A stretch of DNA of 64,000 bases from Prochlorococcus sp. AG-355-J09 (GCA_003278735.1 QCDO01000008.1:1-64000), one strand, 5' to 3'. Counted from the stretch's first letter, positions 32,811 through 42,159 are shown. Made by a program: numbers and translations. The notes: generated by a model from the sequence alone, not told the origin.

Positions 32811-34130
32811 TTAGGCTACTTCATCTTCAAAATTATTTAAATCATTAAACTTCTTCTTCATGGTTGGATTATTTCTAGTTAATTTCTTTACTGTCAAATC
32901 TTGAGATTTGCTGTCAGCAGATAAAAGATGTTTTTTTGAGAGAACTAAAGCCTCTTTAGTTTTTTGTAAATGGGTTATTGATTTATCAATTTCTGAAATT
33001 GCATCATTAAATCTATCCTGGGCAAGTGAAACATTTTTACCAACTGCATTTTTGAATTGCTCAAGAGTACTTTCAAAATTAGTTATATCAAAATTCTCAC
33101 GTTTCATTAAATCAATTTGTGATTTATATTTTAAGGTTTCCATAGATGCATTTCTTAGCAGAGAAATAATGGGCAAGAAAAATTGAGGTCTTATGACATA
33201 CATTTTTGGGAATCTATGAGAAACATCTACTATGCCAGCATTATATAGTTCACTATCTGGTTCTAGAAGAGATACGAGAACTGCATATTCACAAGATTTT
33301 TGTCTTCTATCTTTATCTAATTCTTTTAAAAAATCTTCATTTTTTCTTTTATTAGTTCCATTTAAACTTTCATTCTTCATCTCAAACATTATGGATACGA
33401 CTTCGGTTTTATTTTCATCAAATTCTCTAAATATATAGTCACCTTTACTTCCTGAAGTGGCATCATTATCCTTTTCGAAATATGAGTTTTTAAATGCAGA
33501 GGCACGATTCAGATTAAATTGAGTTTCGCAATGGATTTCTAATGTTTCTCCTATCATCTTTGTAGATAATCTAGATTTCATTTCTCTTAACTCCTGAATA
33601 GTCAGGTCCCTTTCACTAATTTTGCTTTTAAACTTTTCTTCAATTAATTTTTCATTAATTGAATGTTCAAGCTTCATCTTTTCGATGGAATTTGTTAGAG
33701 ATGAGTTTTCTTTTTCTAAATTAGTAACAGCTTCACTAATTTTGTTTTTTAAAGATAATGCTGAAATTAAAGACTGGTTTTTAATTTCGTCTTTCAACTT
33801 GATTAATTCATTATTCAATGTATTAATTTTATTTGTTGCTTGATTTTCTAAATTATTAAGTGCATTTGTTTTCTTTTCTTCAGCTATTTTTAATTTAGAT
33901 TCAAGAGTTTGGATCTCAGACTCTTTAATGCGATTCTGCTCTATTAACTGTATTTTTAACTCACGTTTTAAAATTTCTAAAGCTTTTTTATTATCTTCTT
34001 CAGCCAAGATAAGTCTTTCTTTTATTTGTTTATTAAATTCTTCGTCTTTTATCTGAAGAAGTATTTCTTCAAAGCTGCTGGGATCAATTCGGAAAGTCTT
34101 GCCGCATGAAGGACATTTAATATCTTTCAT
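32811..34130 (-). CDS. DUF2130 family protein
   Basis: This 439-residue protein begins with a half zinc-ribbon (KCPSCGKTF), followed by a long coiled coil at about 30-185, and then the DUF2130 domain (RASAFKNSYFEKDNDATSGSKGDYIF and FEMKNESLNG..., quoted in part). DUF2130 resembles restriction-endonuclease-like nucleases with the acidic GDYIF/E-MK motif. No phage or restriction genes adjoin it. The role is not known; DNA-related is likely. Confidence 0.75.
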   Translation of the reverse strand: MKDIKCPSCGKTFRIDPSSFEEILLQIKDEEFNKQIKERLILAEEDNKKALEILKRELKIQLIEQNRIKESEIQTLESKLKIAEEKKTNALNNLENQATNKINTLNNELIKLKDEIKNQSLISALSLKNKISEAVTNLEKENSSLTNSIEKMKLEHSINEKLIEEKFKSKISERDLTIQELREMKSRLSTKMIGETLEIHCETQFNLNRASAFKNSYFEKDNDATSGSKGDYIFREFDENKTEVVSIMFEMKNESLNGTNKRKNEDFLKELDKDRRQKSCEYAVLVSLLEPDSELYNAGIVDVSHRFPKMYVIRPQFFLPIISLLRNASMETLKYKSQIDLMKRENFDITNFESTLEQFKNAVGKNVSLAQDRFNDAISEIDKSITHLQKTKEALVLSKKHLLSADSKSQDLTVKKLTRNNPTMKKKFNDLNNFEDEVA

Positions 34131-34269
34131 TTTTTAATTACAAAATTGATATAAGAGAATTAGAGAGGATTTAATATTCGGATTATGTAAAAAGAATATT
34201 ATTCTTGACTAAGAATAAACAAAGATCCAATGTTATGCATTAAAAAATAAAAAAATTACCCAATAAAAG

Positions 34270-34638
34270 TCATATTAATCCTGATTCCTTAAGAATATTA
34301 ATTTTATTTGCTAATTCAATATCTGCAGAAGATATTGAGCGGTCTAAAGTTTTGTGAGATGAAACTGTGTAACCACTATCATCAACAAATTCGTCTTCAG
34401 CATCTTTTAAGTGTTCATTTTTATTTTGGAAATCTTTAAAATTATCCGACTTGTATATATTTGACTTGCTGACATTACTATATCCAAAATTCGCAATTCC
34501 TCTTGCATCTAATGCTTCCTCAACTAATATTCCAACTACCTTAGATCTACTTATAGATTCGCTCTTAGATATTTCATCAATAATTTCAAGTACTCTTTTT
34601 CTAGGGAGATATCCTATCCTTTTAATTTTATTTTCCAT
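34270..34638 (-). CDS. possible ribbon-helix-helix DNA-binding protein
   Basis: The 122-residue protein has an N-terminal segment of about 45 residues (RIGYLPRKRVLEIIDEIS, SISRSKVVGILVEEALDARG) that fits the beta-strand plus two-helix pattern of ribbon-helix-helix (CopG/Arc-like) proteins. The rest is acidic and low in hydrophobics. No partner toxin gene is next to it. Distinct C-terminal half unassigned. The 229 bases upstream up to the next gene contain nothing I can identify. Confidence 0.5.
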   Translation of the reverse strand: MENKIKRIGYLPRKRVLEIIDEISKSESISRSKVVGILVEEALDARGIANFGYSNVSKSNIYKSDNFKDFQNKNEHLKDAEDEFVDDSGYTVSSHKTLDRSISSADIELANKINILKESGLI

Positions 34639-34867
34639 GACTATTTATACATGTCAATATTGTAACACTTCTGTCAAATAAAATCAGATTTTGACTAATA
34701 GCACTTATGTATAATTTTAATTAATGTGATTAAAGTATAATTGCGAAGAACACTCATACAAAATTATTTCTCAAATATCCATGAGGATAGTTTTATATGC
34801 TTCTTCTAATAACTTTTTCAGATTGGGTCGGATTTCTGAAATTTTCTTAATTTAAATTCCAAATATT

Positions 34868-35071
34868 ATGAAAGATAAAATATATGATAATGCTGATAGC
34901 TTCGCAATGTCATTTGATGAGGAATGGGAAAATATTGATTGTGATGATAAACGATTAAAGATAGATAAGGTATTTGAACTTTTAGAAGATCACCCTTTTT
35001 TAATTGCTAATCCAGAAAATGCTAGAAAAATGGCAGAATTTAGGATATTTTCATTAAAAAAATTTCAATAA
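34868..35071 (+). CDS. small acidic protein of unknown function
   Basis: The 67-residue acidic protein (MKDKIYDNADSFAMSFDEEW at the start) has a helical C-terminal half and one Cys. No signal peptide. Its tidy ATG start and the acidic-to-basic pattern suggest a real gene. Not recognised. Confidence 0.5.
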   Translation: MKDKIYDNADSFAMSFDEEWENIDCDDKRLKIDKVFELLEDHPFLIANPENARKMAEFRIFSLKKFQ

Positions 35072-35117
35072 TTATTTTTAAATTTTATTAAAATTGAGTA
35101 TCTTGATTACTTAAAAT

Positions 35118-35291
35118 TTAAATAGTTGGCGAATTAAAAAATCCCTTACTATATAAAAATATTATTATGCCAATAATTGGACCTATACCAAAAACAAAAA
35201 GTACTAATTTCGCAGAATTTTTTGTTTGACCTAATTTTTGATCTTTTAAATTTGAATTAATTTGATTTTTTTTTGATCTTTTCTTTTTCAT
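35118..35291 (-). CDS. small membrane protein of unknown function
   Basis: Starting at ATG 35291 the product has 57 residues: a very basic start (MKKKRSKKNQ), a polar stretch and one hydrophobic helix near residues 30-50 (LVLFVFGIGPIIGIIIFLYS). An upstream ATG at 35321 would add ten residues with no benefit to the pattern, so the shorter form is preferred. Family unknown. Confidence 0.45.
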   Translation of the reverse strand: MKKKRSKKNQINSNLKDQKLGQTKNSAKLVLFVFGIGPIIGIIIFLYSKGFFNSPTI

Positions 35292-35429
35292 GAATGATAT
35301 ATTACTACAAAGCGACTTCAAAAGATTTTGATAAGTTAATAGGGTTTGAAATAATTTTTAAATTTAACAAAATTGAGATGGGAGTTAAAAAAAGATCGTA
35401 TTGTATAATATAGAGAATATAAAGGAAAT

Positions 35430-35627
35430 ATGAGTGCAACTAAGAGAGAGGAAGTATGTTCTCACCTTAGACATATAAGGTTAGAGCTTAGAGAAATGCA
35501 TCAAATGCTTATCAAGGAAGATTTGTTGCCAGATCTAAATGAAGCAAAGGAGGTACTCGCACAGCTTGATGCTTTATTGGATTTATTATCAGAAAAAAGA
35601 GTAACGAAGATAAAAAGCCAATTTTGA
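35430..35627 (+). CDS. small helical protein of unknown function
   Basis: The 65-residue protein is predicted to be two helices (LRHIRLELREMHQMLIKEDLL and NEAKEVLAQLDALLDLLSEK). It has one Cys and no signal peptide. Its pattern LR-x-L-x-EMH ... LLPD ... LD-LL resembles the 58-residue gene at 36873-37049, so the two may be distant paralogues. Function unknown. Confidence 0.5.
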   Translation: MSATKREEVCSHLRHIRLELREMHQMLIKEDLLPDLNEAKEVLAQLDALLDLLSEKRVTKIKSQF

Positions 35628-35651
35628 AAACTTTCGAATAATTGGAATATA

Positions 35652-35846
35652 TTAAAGATAATTTGTAGCTGATTCTATTTTTTTTCTATTATCGTGCATC
35701 TGTTCTAATTTATTGTAGATTTCTTTAATTTGGATTTGTATTAGATCGGTCGAATGTATATTACTTAACGCATCTAATGTTGATAGAAGGCTTTCTTTGG
35801 CTTCAATTAAATGTCTACATTCTTTACTACCTGCTTCGTATGACAT
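35652..35846 (-). CDS. small helical protein of unknown function
   Basis: The 64-residue helical protein (ECRHLIEAKESLLSTLDALS, IQIKEIYNKLEQMHDNRKKI) has one Cys and no membrane segment. It converges on the previous gene. It could form a helical hairpin. Not recognised. Confidence 0.45.
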   Translation of the reverse strand: MSYEAGSKECRHLIEAKESLLSTLDALSNIHSTDLIQIQIKEIYNKLEQMHDNRKKIESATNYL

Positions 35847-35987
35847 AGAATTTTTATAAAAAATAATTATCCCAAATATATTAAAAATTCTTCCGTAGTG
35901 CTTGATACTCTTATTAAATCAACGCTTATTATTGTAATTTTCTATACAGAATAAGAAATTATTTTCACTAAGATTTAATAAAAACTT

Positions 35988-36170
35988 ATGAAAGAAAACT
36001 CTAATGATTATAAATTTTGTATTAAGTTGGCCTTGGACAATGCAAAACAAAGAATTAACTTACTAGATAATTCTGATAAAAAGTGTGTCCTAGAAGAATA
36101 TAAGGAATGGATTAATGATGGTTTAAATAAGCATACGGTTTTATTATTAAGAGATGATCCGATCATCTAA
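35988..36170 (+). CDS. small protein of unknown function
   Basis: The 60-residue soluble frame (YKFCIKLALDNAKQRINLLD, KCVLEEYKEWINDGLNKHTV) has two Cys and a helical pattern. The ATG is preceded by an A+T-rich region without an obvious ribosome-binding site, as is usual in this genome. Family unknown. Confidence 0.45.
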   Translation: MKENSNDYKFCIKLALDNAKQRINLLDNSDKKCVLEEYKEWINDGLNKHTVLLLRDDPII

Positions 36171-36189
36171 GAATTAACTTGAAATTTTT

Positions 36190-36285
36190 TTAGTTCTTTG
36201 TACTAGAAGTAACCCTAAATAAAAAATAAAGACTTCCAATAAATATAATTGCCAAGATAAAAGTTAATGAAGAAAAATTATCCAT
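36190..36285 (-). CDS. 31-residue single-span membrane peptide
   Basis: An ATG at 36285 opens MDNFSSLTFILAIIFIGSLY then FLFRVTSSTKN: one hydrophobic helix with a short basic tail. The size resembles photosystem or cytochrome small subunits, but I do not match it to any. It could be a real membrane peptide; evidence is only the frame and pattern. Confidence 0.35.
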   Translation of the reverse strand: MDNFSSLTFILAIIFIGSLYFLFRVTSSTKN

Positions 36286-36345
36286 ATCTTTGTTAATTAT
36301 AAAATTTATTTAAATATAGCAGTTAAGTTAAATAATTTCTTGCTT

Positions 36346-36474
36346 TCAGTTTTCTTTAAAAAGAGAAAGAATAAATTTATTTAAACTTTCTTTTTCTAAA
36401 AATATTTTTTTATTCTTATATTTTTTTAATTTATTAAAAATTAAATCAACTAAGTGTTCTGATTTTGGAGTCAT
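36346..36474 (-). CDS. small basic protein, 42 residues
   Basis: The frame from ATG 36474 reads MTPKSEHLVDLIFNKLKKYK and continues as a Lys-rich helix. No signal peptide. It starts nine bases after the stop of the lipoprotein gene ending at 36484, so it is probably co-transcribed with it. Function unknown. Confidence 0.35.
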   Translation of the reverse strand: MTPKSEHLVDLIFNKLKKYKNKKIFLEKESLNKFILSLFKEN

Positions 36475-36483
36475 ATATTAAAT

Positions 36484-36831
36484 TTATTTTCCCAATAAAT
36501 AAATTTTCTCTTCACCTATTTTATTGGGCTGCGTTATTTTACATCCTTTATCTTTTTCCATATTACAATCTTTTGTTGCCGGAACAGATTTCCATGTGCA
36601 AATTTTTTCTTGGGAATCTTCTTTTAAAATTTTCCATCCATCATCTAAGTATTCTGAAATGCCATCCTCTCCACAAGAAAACTTTATTTCCATTCTTTTT
36701 TCTGAATTAGGCCTCTCTTCAATATTTTTTTCCAAATTATTAATAGGATAATCTTTATTAGTTGATGTCTTACAAGAAATTAAGAAAATTGCGATTAGAA
36801 TTATCAATGGAAATTTCTTTATTATTTTCAT
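36484..36831 (-). CDS. lipoprotein of unknown function
   Basis: The 115-residue product has a lipoprotein signal (LIAIFLISC, Cys20) and a mature domain with four more Cys (KFSCGEDG, KICTWKS, DCNMEKDKGC), enough for two disulfides. It is probably anchored on the periplasmic side. Family not recognised. Confidence 0.55.
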   Translation of the reverse strand: MKIIKKFPLIILIAIFLISCKTSTNKDYPINNLEKNIEERPNSEKRMEIKFSCGEDGISEYLDDGWKILKEDSQEKICTWKSVPATKDCNMEKDKGCKITQPNKIGEEKIYLLGK

Positions 36832-36872
36832 TTTTTTAACTTTTGATGATTCTAAATTATTTAAATTATAGT

Positions 36873-37049
36873 TTATTTTGATTCTATTAATTTTAATAAT
36901 TTATCCATTTTATTCATCAAGTTTTTTACATCACCTGGCTTCGGTAATATTAATTCTTCCGTAACTTCTAAATGCATTTTCTTTAAGTTTTGCCTCAAAT
37001 CTTTTAAATGCATTTTTACGTTTTCTTTCTTTTGTTTTATATCAGTCAT
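36873..37049 (-). CDS. small helical protein of unknown function
   Basis: Starting at ATG 37049 the 58-residue product (MTDIKQKKENVKMHLKDLRQ, NLKKMHLEVTEELILPKPGD) is helical and basic. It shows the same layout as the gene at 35430: LR-x-x-L-x-x-MH, then LLP or LILP, then MDKLLKLI. Possible paralogue. Function unknown. Confidence 0.45.
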   Translation of the reverse strand: MTDIKQKKENVKMHLKDLRQNLKKMHLEVTEELILPKPGDVKNLMNKMDKLLKLIESK

Positions 37050-37130
37050 AGGAATAGAATTTAAATTTTATTAAAATTAAAGTTACTATCATAATATTGA
37101 GATGCCTATTTGTAGAGAATAATTCGAAAT

Positions 37131-37568
37131 TTAATTTTTTAAATTTTCTAGTTCATAGATTTCTTCACCACCATAACAAAAATTTGTAGATATCATTTTT
37201 ATTTCTCTATTATTGATTCCGATTATATTTTTGTTTTTAATAATATAATTTTTTGCAATCGCTTCACAATCCAATTTATTTTTTGCATGTTTAATAACTG
37301 GATAAAAATATGCCAAAGTAGTAATCATAAACAAAAATATTATTATTGATTTGTTTTCATTTTTTATAAATTCTTTAGATGTTTTTTTGGCTTTTAATAT
37401 TTTTATTAGTAAATTATCTGGTAATCCTATTTGAACAAATAATAACTCTACCCACCATGGAAGATCCCTATCTTTCTTTTTTTTAAAGTTTTCGGAATTA
37501 TTCATTTTCTTTGCTTCATAGTTTTGGTTTCTAACTTCTTTAGGATTAGTTTTTTCCTTTTTATTCAT
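37131..37568 (-). CDS. membrane protein of a conserved-looking cyanobacterial type
   Basis: The 145-residue protein has a long charged N-terminal part, a conspicuous Trp-rich segment (RDLPWWVELLFVQIGLPD), one membrane helix at about 75-92 (IIIFLFMITTLAYFYPV) and a C-terminal domain with two Cys. I recognise the PWWVELLFVQIGLP segment as a style common to cyanobacterial hypothetical membrane proteins but cannot name a function. Confidence 0.5.
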   Translation of the reverse strand: MNKKEKTNPKEVRNQNYEAKKMNNSENFKKKKDRDLPWWVELLFVQIGLPDNLLIKILKAKKTSKEFIKNENKSIIIFLFMITTLAYFYPVIKHAKNKLDCEAIAKNYIIKNKNIIGINNREIKMISTNFCYGGEEIYELENLKN

Positions 37569-37696
37569 ATCATCTAATGAATTATTTGGAATGTAGAGGT
37601 TTTATTTTGATTTGGAAACTATATTTTTATTTTATAAGTTTTAATTTAATTTATCTATGAATTTGAGTATTCTTAATCTGTATTTAGAAAATTTAA

Positions 37697-37966
37697 ATGG
37701 CAAAAAAAAGAAGGAAGTTAAATAAAGATTTTGAGAGAAAAATATATTCATCAAAAAAAAATGTCGAATTAGTTCTGGCAAAAATCTATGATATAGATGA
37801 TGAAGACATACAAAAAGAATATATGAGTGCCTTTAACAAAGTGGTTTACTTATATGATGAATTAAAAGGAGATTATGAACGACAAGGATTTTCTGATAAT
37901 TCTGAAAAACTTCTTACAAGCTATAAAAATGCCTTCAATCTTTTCGAATCAGAATTTGAAATTTAA
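37697..37966 (+). CDS. small basic-to-acidic protein of unknown function
   Basis: The 89-residue protein begins very basic (MAKKRRKLNKDFERKIYSSK) and becomes acidic and helical (YDIDDEDIQKEYMSAFNKVV). No membrane segment or Cys. Perhaps RNA- or DNA-associated by its N-terminus. Not recognised. Confidence 0.5.
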   Translation: MAKKRRKLNKDFERKIYSSKKNVELVLAKIYDIDDEDIQKEYMSAFNKVVYLYDELKGDYERQGFSDNSEKLLTSYKNAFNLFESEFEI

Positions 37967-37979
37967 ATTCAATTTTTAA

Positions 37980-38198
37980 TTAACGTTTGTAAGGTGTTAT
38001 GGGTATTTCAATTAGCTTTCCTTTTTTGAGATCAGATCTTTTCTCTTGTAAATTTTTGATACACAAAGATACCCTTTTCTCCTTTGAGCAAAATCTTTTT
38101 ATTTGACTGTCAGAAAGTGAGTATGATTCATTACTAAATGAAAAGAAGGCCAATAAAAACATAGAAAATTTTAATACAAATTTAATTTGTTCTCTCAT
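37980..38198 (-). CDS. small secreted protein of unknown function
   Basis: The 72-residue product has a signal peptide (about 1-28, ending NESYS) and a mature part of about 44 residues with two Cys (KRFCSKEKRVSLCIKNL), likely bridged. Function unknown. It converges on the gene ending at 37966. Confidence 0.5.
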   Translation of the reverse strand: MREQIKFVLKFSMFLLAFFSFSNESYSLSDSQIKRFCSKEKRVSLCIKNLQEKRSDLKKGKLIEIPITPYKR

Positions 38199-38226
38199 AA
38201 CTATTTTCTAATTCTCTTTAATTTAA

Positions 38227-38505
38227 TTACTTTTTATTATAAATATCTATAATTTTTTTTAATTCATCTTTACTTAAGTCTGTTGAGATAAAAACTTCTT
38301 GGGCTGTTTTACCCTTTCTTGCTATTGCTTTATATCCGTTTATAGTTTTCACTGATAATCTAATTATCAACTTAGAAGATCTCCCCCTGGCTCTTGAAAT
38401 CGCAGCTGGTGTAATTGTTTTGATATTAATATCCAGAGCTAACTTTTGGAGTATTGGAATTAAACCTTCTATATTTGTACTATGATTTAAAACTAATCTT
38501 CCCAA
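38227..38505 (-). CDS. DUF2103-like protein
   Basis: The 92-residue protein opens GRLVLNHSTNIEGLIPILQKLA, in the style of the DUF2103 family of cyanobacterial proteins (predicted metal-binding), followed by a basic segment (SRARGRSSKLIIRLSVK) and a helical end. Only the N-terminal similarity is recognised from memory. Role unknown. Confidence 0.5.
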   Translation of the reverse strand: MGRLVLNHSTNIEGLIPILQKLALDINIKTITPAAISRARGRSSKLIIRLSVKTINGYKAIARKGKTAQEVFISTDLSKDELKKIIDIYNKK

Positions 38506-38621
38506 TTTAAATTTATCATTATTCTATTGAGAAAATTTTGTTTCTGAGTAATTAACTTTAGTTTTAAAAATGATTAAAAGTTTTGAAGTTCTGTTATATT
38601 TACACTAGCGATTTAAATTCA

Positions 38622-38723
38622 ATGATCTTTCAAATAGGTTGGGCAGCATTGGCTGCAATTTTTACTTTTTCAATTGCTATGGTTGTTTGGGGAAGAAATG
38701 GTGATGGTTCTATTGATATATGA
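38622..38723 (+). CDS. petN: cytochrome b6f complex subunit PetN
   Basis: The ATG at 38622 opens a 33-residue frame with the invariant PetN signature ([14 protein letters not shown]) in a single membrane helix. PetN is an essential small subunit of the cytochrome b6f complex in the thylakoid membrane. Its stop overlaps the start of the next small membrane gene (ATGA). Too short for routine ORF detection, but the sequence is diagnostic. Confidence 0.95.
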
Positions 38724-38860
38724 TTTCATTTTTAACTTATGAAGTCTATTTGAATAATTTTCTTATCCTTACATCGTTTGTTTTACTGTTATTAATAACA
38801 TTAGCTGTAATTTATATATCTTATGTATCTTGGAAAGATAAAAAAAGATTTAAAAAATAA
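38720..38860 (+). CDS. small membrane protein coupled to petN
   Basis: The ATG overlaps the petN stop and gives 46 residues with one long hydrophobic helix ([20 protein letters not shown]) and a basic tail (WKDKKRFKK). Translational coupling to petN suggests a co-produced membrane protein, perhaps linked to the b6f complex. I know of no named family that matches. Convergent with psb29. Confidence 0.5.
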
Positions 38861-38863
38861 TTA

Positions 38864-39520
38864 CTATTGTTTTTGTTCTTTTTTCTTTTCCTTAATCCTG
38901 AGCTCTTCAATTAATTCTTTTGCTTGTTCCATTTTTGATATAGTACTTTTATAAATTCCAATATCTTTTTCTGCTTTATTAGTAGATAAGTTTAATTTTT
39001 CAAAAATATTAGAAATCATCTTATTTTTCTCTGATTCATCTTTCTCATTAAGATCTTGGGAATTTGAAATTAATATATATATCGCTAAATTCAATATCCT
39101 TGAGGGATAAAGTTGGGAATTGCTTTTTTCCATTAATAATTTGAAAATATCGTTATATGTTTTATTCTTGAATTCTATTTGAGTTTTTTGAGATATTTCA
39201 TTAATGTCCTTTGCTTCAAAATTTGTAGAACTGCATAAAGATTCAAAAAGAAGATTTAAATGTTTCTCAGGTATGTATCCTCTAGTTAATTCTTTAAATG
39301 TTTCGGTGAGACCGACACAAAAGAGATAATCTTGCTTAAAGTCATTTTGATGGTTCAGAAGATTTAGTTCGACAAGCATTTCATCTACTATTCTCTTATA
39401 TAAACCAGGAATTACGTAAGGAAATTTTTCATGAAATAACTTTTTGCTATCTGAAACAGTCAATTTTTCTTTCAATTTTTTATATGTAAACCTTAATAAG
39501 GTTAGCGTATGTTGACTCAA
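38864..39520 (-). CDS. psb29: thylakoid formation / photosystem II biogenesis protein Psb29 (Thf1)
   Basis: The 218-residue form matches Psb29/Thf1: core [29 protein letters not shown] and [15 protein letters not shown], plus a coiled-coil basic tail ([20 protein letters not shown]). The family acts in thylakoid formation and FtsH-linked photosystem II turnover. Residues 1-16 look unlike the family, which usually begins near TVSD. A TTG at about 39472 (202 residues) may be the true start, widening the gap to clpP from 35 to 83 bases. Confidence 0.88.
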   Translation of the reverse strand: MSQHTLTLLRFTYKKLKEKLTVSDSKKLFHEKFPYVIPGLYKRIVDEMLVELNLLNHQNDFKQDYLFCVGLTETFKELTRGYIPEKHLNLLFESLCSSTNFEAKDINEISQKTQIEFKNKTYNDIFKLLMEKSNSQLYPSRILNLAIYILISNSQDLNEKDESEKNKMISNIFEKLNLSTNKAEKDIGIYKSTISKMEQAKELIEELRIKEKKKEQKQ

Positions 39521-39555
39521 TATCGTTAATATCTAATAAACAGATAAATATTATT

Positions 39556-40143
39556 ATGATCCCTTTAGTATTAGAAGAATCTGGCGGTAGTGAAAGAGTC
39601 TTTGATATTTATTCCAGATTATTAAGAGAAAGGATAATCTTTTTGGGAGAACAAGTTACTAGTGAAACTGCTAATAGAATTGTTGCTCAATTGTTGTTCC
39701 TTGAAGCAGAGGATCCAGATAAGGATATTTATATGTACATAAATTCACCAGGAGGATCCGTATATGATGGATTGGGTATCTTTGACACAATGCAACATGT
39801 TAAGCCTGACATTCATACGGTTTGTGTAGGCTTGGCAGCTAGTATGGGCGCATTTTTGCTAGCTGCAGGCACTAAAGGTAAAAGAAGCAGCCTTAGACAT
39901 TCACGAATTATGATTCATCAACCACTTGGAGGTGCTAGAGGACAAGCCAGTGATATAAGGATTCAGGCAGATGAAATTTTGTTCTTAAAAGAGCGACTCA
40001 ATACTGAATTGTCAGAGAGAACAGGAAAGGATTATGAAACTATCAAAGAAGATACTGATAGAGATTTTTATATGTCCCCAAACGAAGCCGTTGAGTACGG
40101 TTTAATTGATCTGGTATTAGATAAAAAACCTATTAAAGTTTAA
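39556..40143 (+). CDS. clpP: ATP-dependent Clp protease proteolytic subunit
   Basis: The 195-residue serine protease shows the catalytic Ser96 in [14 protein letters not shown], His121 in [13 protein letters not shown] and the later Asp, plus the [14 protein letters not shown] oxyanion segment. It degrades proteins with Clp ATPases. One of several ClpP paralogues expected in cyanobacteria. Its 3' end overlaps the convergent ftsH by four bases. Confidence 0.95.
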   Translation: MIPLVLEESGGSERVFDIYSRLLRERIIFLGEQVTSETANRIVAQLLFLEAEDPDKDIYMYINSPGGSVYDGLGIFDTMQHVKPDIHTVCVGLAASMGAFLLAAGTKGKRSSLRHSRIMIHQPLGGARGQASDIRIQADEILFLKERLNTELSERTGKDYETIKEDTDRDFYMSPNEAVEYGLIDLVLDKKPIKV

Positions 40144-42053
40144 CCTAATAATTGAGGTGTTCTTTCTTTCTCAGGAATTTTGGTGAATTTGGAAAGAATA
40201 CTTACAAACTCATCACCATCTAATGTTTCTTTTTCTATTAATAGGTCAACAATTTTATCCATAGCTTCTCTATTTTTGTTCACTATTTCATAGGTTTCTT
40301 TGTAGCATTCCTTGACCATTAATCTTACACTTTCATCTATTTGTTTAGAGATTGAGTCAGAAACTTCACTTCTAGTCATTAAATCTCTACCAACAAATAC
40401 TTCTTGATTACCACCCTCTAAAGCGATCGGACCTAAATTACTCATTCCAAATCTAGTAACCATTTGGCGAGCCATTGAAGCAACTTGTTGAAAATCACCT
40501 CCCGCTCCTGTTGTAATCTCACCTTTTCCAAAAACTACATCTTCAGCAGCTCTGCCACCTAAAGCACCCATTATCCTCGCTTTTAATTGAGCCCTGCTAA
40601 CAAGGGTTTGTTCATCATCTGGCGTAAACCAAGTTAATCCTTTAGCCTGACCTCTTGGAATCACGGTTACTTTTTGAACAGGATCATGTGCTTTCACAAG
40701 TGAACCTATAAGAGCATGTCCAACTTCATGATAAGCAATTAATCTCTTGCTCCTACCATCTGTTAATGGAGAACCTTCCATTCCGGCTACAATCCTATCT
40801 ACAGAATCATCGATTTCTGAAATACTAATAGAGTCTTTTCTCCTCCTGGCGGTTAATATAGCTGCCTCATTTAATAAATTTGCTAAATCTGCTCCAGTAA
40901 ACCCTGGTGTTCTTCTCGCAATACTTTCAAGTGTTAAATCCTCTTGAAGTTTCTTATTCCTAGCATGAACTTCCAAAATTGATAGTCTGCCCTTGATATC
41001 AGGTGCGTCTACTGTTACCTGTCTATCAAATCTGCCAGGTCTCATCAAAGCTGAATCTAGAACATCGGGCCTATTTGTGGCTGCAATTATTATTATGCCA
41101 CTATTACCTTCGAAGCCATCCATTTCAGTAAGTAACTGATTGAGGGTTTGTTCTCTCTCATCATTACCTCCACCAATACCTGCACCTCTTTGTCTCCCGA
41201 CAGCATCGATTTCATCGATAAAAATTAAACAAGGACTATTCTCTTTAGCTCTTTTGAAAAGGTCTCTAACTCTACTAGCACCAACACCAACAAACATTTC
41301 GACAAATTCAGAACCTGATAATGAGAAAAATGGAACACCTGCTTCTCCTGCAATAGCTTTTGCTAAAAGGGTTTTGCCAGTACCAGGAGGTCCTACCAAT
41401 AGAACACCTTTTGGAATCCTTGCTCCTACAGAAGTAAATTTTTCTGGTTTTTTCAAAAAAGTAACAACTTCTTGCAAATCTTGCTTGGCTTCATTAACAC
41501 CTGCAACATCATCAAAAACAACTCCTGTTTCAGCTTCCATTGCAAATCTTGCCTTTGTTTTCCCAAACTGCATTGCTTGGCCAGGACCTCCAGGCATTCC
41601 ATTTGATCTCCTCGCTAACAAAATTAAACCTCCAATTAAGATAGCTGGGAAGAGTAAATTACCCAAAATTCCTAATGCAGGAGGGGCTGTTTTAACTGGA
41701 TGAACATCAAAACTGATTCCCTCATTTTTTAAAATGTTTATAAGTTCTGGTGTTAAGCCAGGAAGATCTACACGTAACCTTTGAACTTTGTTATCTAAAT
41801 CCGAATCTATTGTCTCTATAACTGCATTTCTGCCACCCTCAAAAATATCCACAGATGTAACTCTTCCTGAATTAATGTAATCAAGAAATCTGCCGTAACT
41901 AACTCTTGCTACCGCAGAATTTCTTGGTGCAACAGTAGTCCCATTAGATTTCAGTGAGTCAACATTGCTTGAAGATAAAAATTGGTAGGAAAGCGCTATT
42001 ACTAAAAGTATAGGTAAGGCCCATAAAATTAATGTTTTAAATTTCTGATTCAT
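40140..42053 (-). CDS. ftsH: ATP-dependent zinc metalloprotease FtsH
   Basis: The 637-residue membrane protease has two N-terminal membrane helices (about 8-25 and 131-147), Walker A GPPGTGKT at 221-228, Walker [16 protein letters not shown] region RPGRFDRQ, and the zinc site HEVGH (442-446). It degrades membrane proteins including photodamaged D1. Placement beside psb29 and clpP, with sipA divergently upstream, makes a neighbourhood of photosystem and protein quality control. Which FtsH paralogue it is cannot be decided here. Confidence 0.95.
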   Translation of the reverse strand: MNQKFKTLILWALPILLVIALSYQFLSSSNVDSLKSNGTTVAPRNSAVARVSYGRFLDYINSGRVTSVDIFEGGRNAVIETIDSDLDNKVQRLRVDLPGLTPELINILKNEGISFDVHPVKTAPPALGILGNLLFPAILIGGLILLARRSNGMPGGPGQAMQFGKTKARFAMEAETGVVFDDVAGVNEAKQDLQEVVTFLKKPEKFTSVGARIPKGVLLVGPPGTGKTLLAKAIAGEAGVPFFSLSGSEFVEMFVGVGASRVRDLFKRAKENSPCLIFIDEIDAVGRQRGAGIGGGNDEREQTLNQLLTEMDGFEGNSGIIIIAATNRPDVLDSALMRPGRFDRQVTVDAPDIKGRLSILEVHARNKKLQEDLTLESIARRTPGFTGADLANLLNEAAILTARRRKDSISISEIDDSVDRIVAGMEGSPLTDGRSKRLIAYHEVGHALIGSLVKAHDPVQKVTVIPRGQAKGLTWFTPDDEQTLVSRAQLKARIMGALGGRAAEDVVFGKGEITTGAGGDFQQVASMARQMVTRFGMSNLGPIALEGGNQEVFVGRDLMTRSEVSDSISKQIDESVRLMVKECYKETYEIVNKNREAMDKIVDLLIEKETLDGDEFVSILSKFTKIPEKERTPQLLG

Positions 42054-42159
42054 TAATTTGTAGAAAGTTGATTTTAAGATTGTAGAATGAATCAGTGCAT
42101 TTCGTTGATATTTACTCTAACTTTATGCTTATATTATTTTTTATGTATCCAATTTACAA

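Noticed and set aside
32811..34130. Restriction or phage defence island around the DUF2130 gene
   Set aside because: No methyltransferase, helicase partner, integrase or repeat lies beside it, so a defence role is not supported by context.
34780..34854. 24-residue frame starting ATGAGGATAG
   Set aside because: Too short, no ribosome site, no pattern of a membrane or coiled-coil peptide, and expected by chance in A+T-rich DNA.
34639..34867. Possible tRNA or sRNA in the gene-free gap
   Set aside because: No cloverleaf, GTTC-type T-loop or terminator hairpin could be found.
41140..41703. 187-residue frame antisense to ftsH
   Set aside because: It is a shadow of the conserved AAA domain on the other strand, with no family match.
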